Below are positions 57,565-64,000 of a DNA stretch of 64,000 bases, piece after piece. Origin of the DNA: Poecilobothrus nobilitatus. Lineage: Eukaryota; Arthropoda; Insecta; Diptera; Dolichopodidae. The position numbers and the translations under genes are program-made. The stretch spans positions 103,851,099-103,915,098 of the forward strand of contig OX352772.1 of the NCBI GenBank assembly GCA_947095535.1, read 5' to 3'. How positions within the stretch are numbered: position 1 is the first letter of the stretch; the number at the start of each line of letters is the position of its first letter. The notes beneath the pieces were generated by a model. It ran no database searches, was not told where the DNA came from, and worked only from the letters and a program-made list of their open reading frames with translations.

Positions 57565-57620
57565 TGTATTCGCCCTGATGATGGCAGTGATGCCGAAATA
57601 TATATAGGCTTTATAATAAA
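57565..57620 (+). ncRNA. Candidate hammerhead ribozyme of the Penelope fragment
   Basis: About 100 bp after the GIY-YIG stop, CTGATGA (57575-57581) and GAAA (57595-57598), the two conserved hammerhead core segments, are separated by a short stem GGC/GCC (57583-57585 and 57592-57594) with a 6-base loop. A GCC (57572-57574) before CTGATGA can pair with GGC (57607-57609) after a short AT-only stem III. Penelope-like elements are known to carry hammerheads at this location. Stem I is weak and the first base of stem II is unpaired, so activity is doubtful. Confidence 0.4.
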
Positions 57621-57779
57621 TAAATATAATATTTTAAGAATTATAAAAACAAAATATTATTAAAATTATTTTGTGGACAAAAAGTATAAATAAAAACCAA
57701 TTTTTTACTCAATAAATCTCTAATAAAGATGTTCCACAAACTTACGGTTGAAAAAATTCAAGGATTATGTATTTGTTTG

Positions 57780-60542
57780 TTAAGTCAACTAAGATTTCGC
57801 AATTTTACCTGTTGGTGGAACTTTGTTTTCAGCACAAAAAGGAAAATCATTGTGCAAATCATGTAAATGTTGTGGGTAATCTAAATCCATTCTAAAACTT
57901 AACCAGTTTCTGAATCATCGGCAACTGAAAGCACATCAATATTTTCAGTAACATCAACCCACTGAAAATCTTTATGTGGTAAATATTGGATCATTGCCCA
58001 TCCATATAAATTGTTAGCGTCTTCATATACTGTGTATTTGGAAGGTTCGTTTCTTTTATAAGATTTTCCCATGAATTTATTATTTGCTACTGAATGTCTA
58101 AGTGAGCACTGACTAATTCCACAACGTATCCCTTTTTTAGGGAAATTATACATATCAATATCAGTTAATAATTGTAATTTGATATCCGTGTATTTTAACA
58201 TATCTGCCCATGACAAACCTGGGGTAGTATAAAAATTTGTAGGATCTAAAGAATAGATTTTGTAGCATATTTTTCGAAAGTTTTCAAAAACATCAGTCAA
58301 AATAAGCACATCTGTTTTAAGGTAAAGTTTTAAATAGTCCCATAAGTTTTGACAATCAAACGTATTCCATACATATAATTGCATGAATGTAGTTTTCATC
58401 GGAACATGATGTGTTTGTCATTTGATTGGTAAAAGCTTCTTGTGAAGGTAAATTTCTTTCGTCAAGTCGTTCAAAGGAATTTAAATACTCATAGGGAAAA
58501 ACTGCCTTTCGGGTCATAAGTTTAATTTTTTCATTATTATTGAATTTTTTTTTTTTATATGAAACAAATCATTTTCATTTAAATTTTTACATAAAGAATC
58601 AATGCTAGAAGCCATAAATCTAAAGTTATCGAGAAAACGTAAATAAAATGAATGATTTTTATCTATTGTAATTTTTTTTAGATAATGAAATATAACATTC
58701 TTTATTCAAAGGAATGACACCAATATGCCCATTCACTTCGTTTAATTCTTTAAATAAAAGATGACAATCATAGCCGAAAAAATTGTAAAAAAATATAGGA
58801 AAAAAATTTAGTCGCCTATATAATAAATTACATTTAGAATGAGCGGGTCCTCTATAATTACCAGTAAAGTGACAATTGTCTCTAATTCTATCATTAAAAG
58901 CTAAATGCTTACCACATATGTGAAAATTTTCCTGAATTAATTGTTGAAGCTGCTCATCAAGTGTTAACAGATTCATTGGCTTTGGCATCATAAAAATATT
59001 TTTATATAATTCACTACATGTTTTTGTTAACGATATGACACATTCCTTAGCACAGTTAGCTCCAACAAACTATTTGTAATAGCTTTGACTATCATCAAAA
59101 GAACATTTAATGTAGTACGAGAAAGTAACTGGAATATGTTGATGAATATTTGTTGTTGAAAACATCATTGGATTAGAACTGCATGTAGCAATAGGTTAAA
59201 GTACTCTCAGACTCGACATAAATAACAAAAGGTGTTTCTAATTGTTGTTAATAATTTTTAAACTCGATTGTATTTTTCTCAATAGATGGAAATTTTGTAA
59301 CGACTTTATTGCACTCAATTTTGTGTAAATCACGCTGTTGTAATGTATAAAAATGTTGCAAGCATATATTACAAATATAAATTTCATGTATATGTTTTGT
59401 TACAGAACTACTTAATCTTTATAAATTTTTAATATAGACAAAATGAAATTTATCATCCTTTTCCAAAAGCAATAAATTTACATGGTAGTTTTTTACATTT
59501 TCTTAAATAGAATGGTTCTACAACCTCATATTTTTTTATTAATGACTTCCAGTCCAAACAAATTAATACTTATTTCACTATTTAGTTCTTCAAATAAATT
59601 TAACTCGTTCAATTTAGCTGGAAATTGCATAGTGCTAAAATTAAGCTGTGGTACATCACCAAACTCTAGCTCGACTGTGGGTAGACAAATATTATTAAAT
59701 TTATATGAAGATGTTCGTTCAGCATTTTGAATACAAGTTTGTAAAGCTGATACTAAACACCACTTCAAACAGAAGTTATCTTTATTTTGAATATTAATGC
59801 ATGCTTTTTTGTCTTCTATGCTTTTCGGTAGTTTAATATAACTAGACACATGTATTGGTTCAAATTTATTGATATTTATCTCAATATGTAAAATCCTGAT
59901 TAACGCCCAACCACTGTCTTTTTCTTGGAAGTCTTCTGCTTGTTGTTGAATAATTTCTTTAGCCTTTTCAAAAAAATCATTAAAATCATCTGCTTGTGTA
60001 ATACTAAACATTCGAGTTTGAAAATATTTGATTGATATATTTTCAAACTCTTTTTCTGTTGGCTTTATATAATCGCCAAAAAGCTCAAGATTTACTTTTA
60101 TAACGTTGTCCTTTTTTAATGATTGCATCAATAATTCAATTATACCGGTCTGAGCATTTTCCAGAAAATGTGATGGGTTTAGTATGCTTTCATCATCATT
60201 ATCTCTAATAAACGTTTCTATTCTATTTTGAAAACATTCATCAATATGTCTAACATTAGATCTAATTACTTCTGCCGCATTACTTTTATGCTTATTTGTT
60301 CGGATCTGGTAGTTCCACAAAGTGTTTGTAACGTTTGATTTGCACTTACTGTAAAATTTTACATTTTCCAAATTTTTTTGATGTTTTAATAAACTATCAT
60401 TTCTATTAAATGATTTTTTACATATTTCACAATTATGTTTTAATTGTGTTTCACACTAATGTCCTTTTAAATTGTCAGATCTTGTGAACACTTTTTCACA
60501 TTTATCACATTCCAATTTAATTCATTTATTTTCTGAACTCAT
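57780..60542 (-). pseudogene. Zinc-finger / endonuclease VII-like / protein-primed DNA polymerase B, decayed and C-truncated
   Basis: A minus-strand gene of about 920 codons starting MSSENK (60542). In order: two C2H2-type fingers (CDKCEKVFTRSDNLKGH, CEICKKSFNRNDSLLKH) with two in-frame stops. Then an open N-terminal domain 60371-59526 (KDSGWALIRILHIEININKF, SSYIKLPKSIEDKKACINIQ). Another finger (ICNICLQHF...H...C) lies near 59380. An ExoI-like site reads YVESES where YADFES is usual. An endonuclease VII-like Cys/His knot follows (HICGKHLAFNDRIRDNCHFT, AHSKCN), then ExoII-like FFGYDCHLLFKEL, ExoIII-like YLKTDVLILTDVFENFR, GISQCS, and Pol motif A YEDANNLYGWAM. It stops shortly after DLDYPQHLHDLHNDFPFC. 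The palm motif with the DTDS catalytic pair is missing. Several frameshifts; non-functional. No restored reading is given. Confidence 0.88.
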
Positions 60543-61130
60543 TTTTTTTTTTTTTTGTTAGTGTTCTTTTCTTATATGAAAACAATATTAATTTAGTCTA
60601 TAAATGACTTTAACTTAGTCTTAAATTCAGTGATTTAACACGTCAACTCAAGAAGTCAATTGTATATATATACAACTTTTTCTAATTCTATATAGATAAA
60701 CCTAAACTAACTAGATTGCATAATTTGAATGTATATATAACATATCAGAACATAAAATTAATATTGAGTTTTTCTAATGAATTACTATAATGTTGCATAT
60801 TAATCAAATTATTACAAAATTGAAACTATATACCAACAAAATCATGATGTGAAAAATTGCTTGCACTTTTCATAATAGATGTCGAAGTATTTAAGATATA
60901 CACAAAATTTTTTATGTTATTTTATCATAACACTATATAAAAAAGTGAAAGGAATATTTAATTTTAAATAAAAAAAAAAACAAAATATAAACATTTAAAA
61001 CCTGTAAAATTAAAAAAAAAAAAAATGTATGTCTAATTTCCATATGTATTTACAAAATTAGTTTGTGTAAATAATTCGTCTAATGAATGCAACAAAGTTG
61101 CAGAATTATTCTTAATAACTATTAAGATTA
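60543..61130. other. 5' noncoding region of the polymerase gene
   Basis: AT-rich with long A/T runs and nothing recognisable. It presumably held the promoter of the polymerase gene. Confidence 0.4.
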
Positions 61131-61310
61131 TTCTTAAGACCGATTCTGGTAACTGACTTCCGGAAACAGGTTCCGGAGGACGGACTTCCGGAAAACTGGC
61201 TCCAACAACGTTCCCGGGTCTTGGGTTCTAGCGCCCGAGTGCCCGAGCGCGGAGCGGCTGAGGGCCCAAGCCCAGGGCTGCGACTGGCGTCATCGCCATA
61301 TGTCCGGGTA
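61131..61310. other. GC-rich island inside the element
   Basis: About 180 bp with abundant CpG in otherwise extremely AT-rich DNA, with sharp edges. GACTTCCGGAAA occurs twice (about 61153 and 61190), each copy containing the palindrome TTCCGGAA. GAGTGCCCGAGCGCGGAGCG and GAGGGCCCAAGCCCAGGGCT follow. A 77-codon minus-strand open frame (61345-61112) crosses it but shows no family likeness. It ends exactly where the right arm begins. No counterpart lies next to the left arm. Confidence 0.7.
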
Positions 61311-62223
61311 AAGCTGTTGAAAGCTTTAAATAAAACCAGAGACAAATAAAAAACGTTTGTTAAATATAAAAATATAATTGACAGTAAAACTTTAGATAAA
61401 ATTTGAATTTATCTGATTATTTATAACTTTTAATTTAACTATAAAACTTCTCAAAGTTCATAATATTTCATTATATTTCAACCATTTAGCTCCAAACTTT
61501 TATTATTTATTTTATAAATAATATATTTATTATAACAAAACATTTCATTTAAAATTATTTTGTATACATTTCTTTATGTACCTATTCAAATCAAACTTTT
61601 TTTTCAAGTAAATATTAAAGTTTAAACTTTAATAATAATAAACTTTAAAAACTTTTCATATCTTCACCTTACTAATTTTTTTGCATAAAGTTAGGAGGAC
61701 TTAAATTGTTATAATAGAATATAAATTTGACTTTTGGTAAATATGTTTAACCTTTCTTAATAATTTTGTATTTAAACCAAACTTTGAAATTTTTAAACCC
61801 AAACTTTAAAATCTTTTCATATTTTTATCCTAATTTAAAATATTCAGCACTATAGCTTAAGCCTTTTAAATTTCAAATTAAAACATAAATGATATACTAA
61901 CCACTAAGTTAAATTTAGAATAATCAATAAACTTTAATACTAATAAACTTTAAAAACTTTTAAACCAAACTTTAAAAACTTTTCATATCTTCACCCTACT
62001 AATTCTTTTCCATAAGGTTAGGAGAACTCAAATTGTTATAATAGAATGTAAATTTGACTTTTGGTAAATATGTTGAAACTTTTATAATAATTTTGTATTT
62101 AAACCAAGCTTTGAAATTTTTAAACCAAATTTAAAAAATTTTTCATATTTTTATACCAATTTAAAATATTCAGCACTATATCTTTTTTAATTTAAAATAT
62201 CAAAGACACAATCCTTTTTACTC
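61311..62223 (-). repeat. Right inverted-repeat arm (913 bp)
   Basis: Reverse complement of 55926-56983 with scattered differences. It carries two rather than three copies of the CCTAACCTTATGG-containing block, which accounts for its shorter length. Confidence 0.9.
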
Positions 62224-64000
62224 TTTTTTTTTTTTTTTTTTAAATTAAACTTTATTTTTTTTCATAATAATCTTATAACAACTTAAACTAACTTAGCCTA
62301 AAAAAGTTTAACAAAAACAGCTTTTTGAAAATGCTATTAATATTTAAATTTGGTAAAATTTTTATATTAATTTTACGCATTGTTTTGTTATTTTAGTTAA
62401 TCAAAATTTTTTTTTTTTTAGTTTTTTGAACAAATATTTTCTTTTCTTAATTTTGTTATTGGAAAGGTGAAAAAAAAAAACCAATGTTATTTCATTCTAT
62501 AAGGTAAAAAAAACTTAACCTACTTAACCTACTTAACCTAATTAAAAACATTATGTATATTTATTACTTAATTCTAGTTAATGAGTGTTTTCCAACCACC
62601 AGTAATTTCTCTTTATTAATTTGTCCTTTTCTGGTATGGACATTTCATACTTTAAATTATCTCCGTTTATTTCGCCCGGATGGTATTCAATGACTTTACA
62701 TGTGGCCCGTCTATTATAGTGATATAATAGAGGGGCATGGTTATCGTCTTGAATATAGCCGTGTTTATCTAAAAAGATAAAATGTTCAGGGGCTATGAAG
62801 CCGGTGAGCATTGTCTTTTTAATGTACTCCTCATTGTGGTAGAATATATGTGATATTAAACCATTTTCAGGAGTTTTTTGTGCTCTATCATAATGATTTC
62901 GGATTAATTTTATTATAAAATTATCTATTCTTATGATTTGTGCTTCCTTATACAAATATTTGTTGGAATAATAATATTTGTATTCGGATTCGGGCTTTCT
63001 ATAAATGTTAGTACAAGCTCTTATGCACTTTCTTTCAAATTTTCGAAGTGTTTCCATTAAACTTGCACTAATGTTGTACCATATAGGTGCACCATATACA
63101 AGTGTTGGTCTTATTAATGTTTGGTAACAAACTATCTTAACTCTTTTACTTATGTTTTTGTTGTAAAACAGTTTTTTTGCTGCCATAAACGCTTTGTTAC
63201 CATTTGATATAATATGCTTTGTGTGATCTATGTAATGTAAGTTTCGATGTAGTTGGACTCCCAGATACTTAACTGTTTTTTTGTTTATCAAGAGTGACCG
63301 GTTTGGGGCTCTAATGGAGAAACTCTTCCAGTTTCTTCTAATATCGCTGTTGGTTTTATCTACAGTGTTGCGAAATAAAATAGTTTCGCATTTGTTAAAG
63401 TTTATTTTAAGCTTCCATATTTTGCAGTAGTCGATTATAATGTTAAACATTTCTTGTACTTTTTTCTTGTTGTTTTCAACACTTTCATTAGCGGAATACA
63501 TAATAATATCATCGGCAAAAGCTATAGCATAATTGTTGCCTCTTACTCGTTCTAGCAGGTTTAATAATTCAGAAAGGTACAATGAAAATAATATTGGTGC
63601 ATTGACGGTACCTTGCAAAAGGCCATTATCAATAGAAAAGGTTTTATGCTGCCTACTGAAACTATTATGTACAAAAAACTGGTTTTTGTAAATCATTTCC
63701 ATGATAATCGAGACCAAGTGTTTCGGAAACTTGTACTTTATAAGCTTAAAGATTAACCCATCTAACCAGACTGAGTTGAAGGCTTTTTCCATGTCGACCA
63801 GACATGCAGCAACGCCAAAGTTTTTGTTTATGAACCAGCAGATGTCTGATGTTAATTTCGTAATTGCATGGATTGCTCTTGCATGGAATGCTTATGTCTG
63901 AATCCGAACTGATTCTCTGGTATTAGCTTTTTAGATGTTGCGAATTCTGTAATTTTGTCGTTTATTATTAAAACTTTGCTTATATTTGGCGTTAAGCTAA
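62224..64000 (-). mobile_element. LINE abutting the right inverted repeat, runs off the window
   Basis: Minus-strand LINE whose poly(A) (poly-T on the plus strand, 62224-62241) directly touches the outer base of the right arm. The 3' UTR spans 62242-62577 and contains a short CTTAACCTA tandem repeat (62507-62541). It continues past base 64000, so its 5' end is unseen. Same family as the LINE at 55310 but a different subfamily by 3' UTR. Confidence 0.88.
62578..64000 (-). pseudogene. LINE reverse transcriptase (I/Nimb-like), one frameshift, incomplete at window edge
   Basis: The open frame 63792-62578 (404 residues) begins inside RT motif A as MEKAFNSVWLDGLIFKLIKY. It continues GLLQGTVNAPILFSLYLSEL (motif B with LQGT where PQGS is common), IAFADDIIMYSAN (motif C), KINFNKCETILF, VKYLGVQLHRNLHY and VYGAPIWYNISASLM. 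The C-terminus is GFIAPEHFIFLDKHG and NYWWLENTH. Upstream, 63793-64000 continues the same protein in two frames (PENQFGFRHKHS, then AIHAITKLTSDICWFINKNF and VDMEKAF), so a frameshift near 63890 breaks it. Group assignment rests on motif B and is tentative. Confidence 0.85.

Larger units (their letters stand above)
55926..62223 (-). mobile_element. Long-inverted-repeat element with a protein-primed DNA polymerase gene
   Basis: A 6.3-kb unit bounded by inverted repeats of 1058 bp (55926-56983) and 913 bp (61311-62223). Outermost bases on both sides are GAGTAAAAAGGAT followed by TGTCTTTGATATTTTAAATT. The single gene, on the minus strand, is a decayed zinc-finger/endonuclease/family B DNA polymerase. 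The architecture resembles Polinton/Maverick-like or bidnavirus-like elements (long inverted ends plus protein-primed polymerase). No integrase, capsid or packaging ATPase is visible, and it is far shorter than a Polinton. Between the polymerase and the left arm sits a Penelope fragment, and next to the right arm a GC-rich island. Assignment to a named family is inference. Confidence 0.75.

Noticed and set aside
61112..61345. 77-codon frame through the GC-rich island as a gene
   Set aside because: GC-rich DNA with few stop triplets gives such frames by chance. No recognisable domain.
55926..62223. Calling the element a complete Polinton/Maverick or an integrated virus
   Set aside because: No integrase, capsid, protease or packaging ATPase is visible, the length is far too short, and the polymerase lacks its catalytic C-terminus.
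1..64000. CRISPR array, bacterial operons, ribosome binding sites, prophage
   Set aside because: No regular spacer-repeat arrays, and the content is eukaryotic transposons with introns and poly(A) tails.

Overview
This window looks like an insect nuclear genome, most likely a fly. It is very AT-rich and eukaryotic in style: spliced gene fragments, poly(A)-tailed retroposons, and P/THAP, piggyBac, hAT, mariner, BEL/Pao, Penelope and several LINE families. A captured inosine-triphosphatase fragment most resembles dipteran ITPase. The species is not determinable, and Diptera is an inference. I see no complete host gene, no RNA gene and no CRISPR array. Nearly everything recognisable is mobile DNA, most of it broken.

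Layout. 1-2.5 kb: AT-rich DNA with a diverged direct repeat. 2.7-7.1 kb: three decayed fragments of insect LINE reverse transcriptase and a dispersed repeat. 7.8-45.8 kb: one nested stack. The outermost layer is an old hAT element (hAT-A). A 959-bp segment with exons of an ITPA-like gene lies inside it. A piggyBac element in a TTAA site and a P/THAP9-like element flanked by GCCTATAC also interrupt it. The P element is internally duplicated into copies A and B. Copy A carries a 9.6-kb BEL/Pao retrotransposon, which has a Jockey-like LINE inside its 5' LTR. Copy B carries a LINE with a (CCTAA)n-like tail, a well-preserved second hAT (hAT-B) with 16-bp inverted ends and an 8-bp target duplication, and a dispersed repeat. 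Finally a 6.24-kb block spanning hAT-A, piggyBac and P was tandemly duplicated (11135-17374 and 17375-23611) so recently that the copies differ at only a handful of sites.

45.8-55.3 kb: a second copy of the hAT-A 5' part, duplicated flanks, LINE 3' pieces, a fold-back inversion, mariner remnants, a retroviral-type gag scrap, and a member of a hairpin-headed dispersed repeat family with an internal ~140-bp tandem array.

55.9-62.2 kb: the most unusual object. A 6.3-kb element is bounded by inverted repeats of about 1.06 and 0.91 kb. Inside is a decayed gene for a zinc-finger plus endonuclease-VII-like plus protein-primed family B DNA polymerase, a Penelope-type GIY-YIG fragment with a possible hammerhead ribozyme, and a short strikingly GC-rich island. 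Two diverged LINEs of one family abut the two ends at mirrored positions.

The pieces do not form a cooperating pathway. They record a sequence of insertions, duplications and deletions that can be ordered from the sequence.
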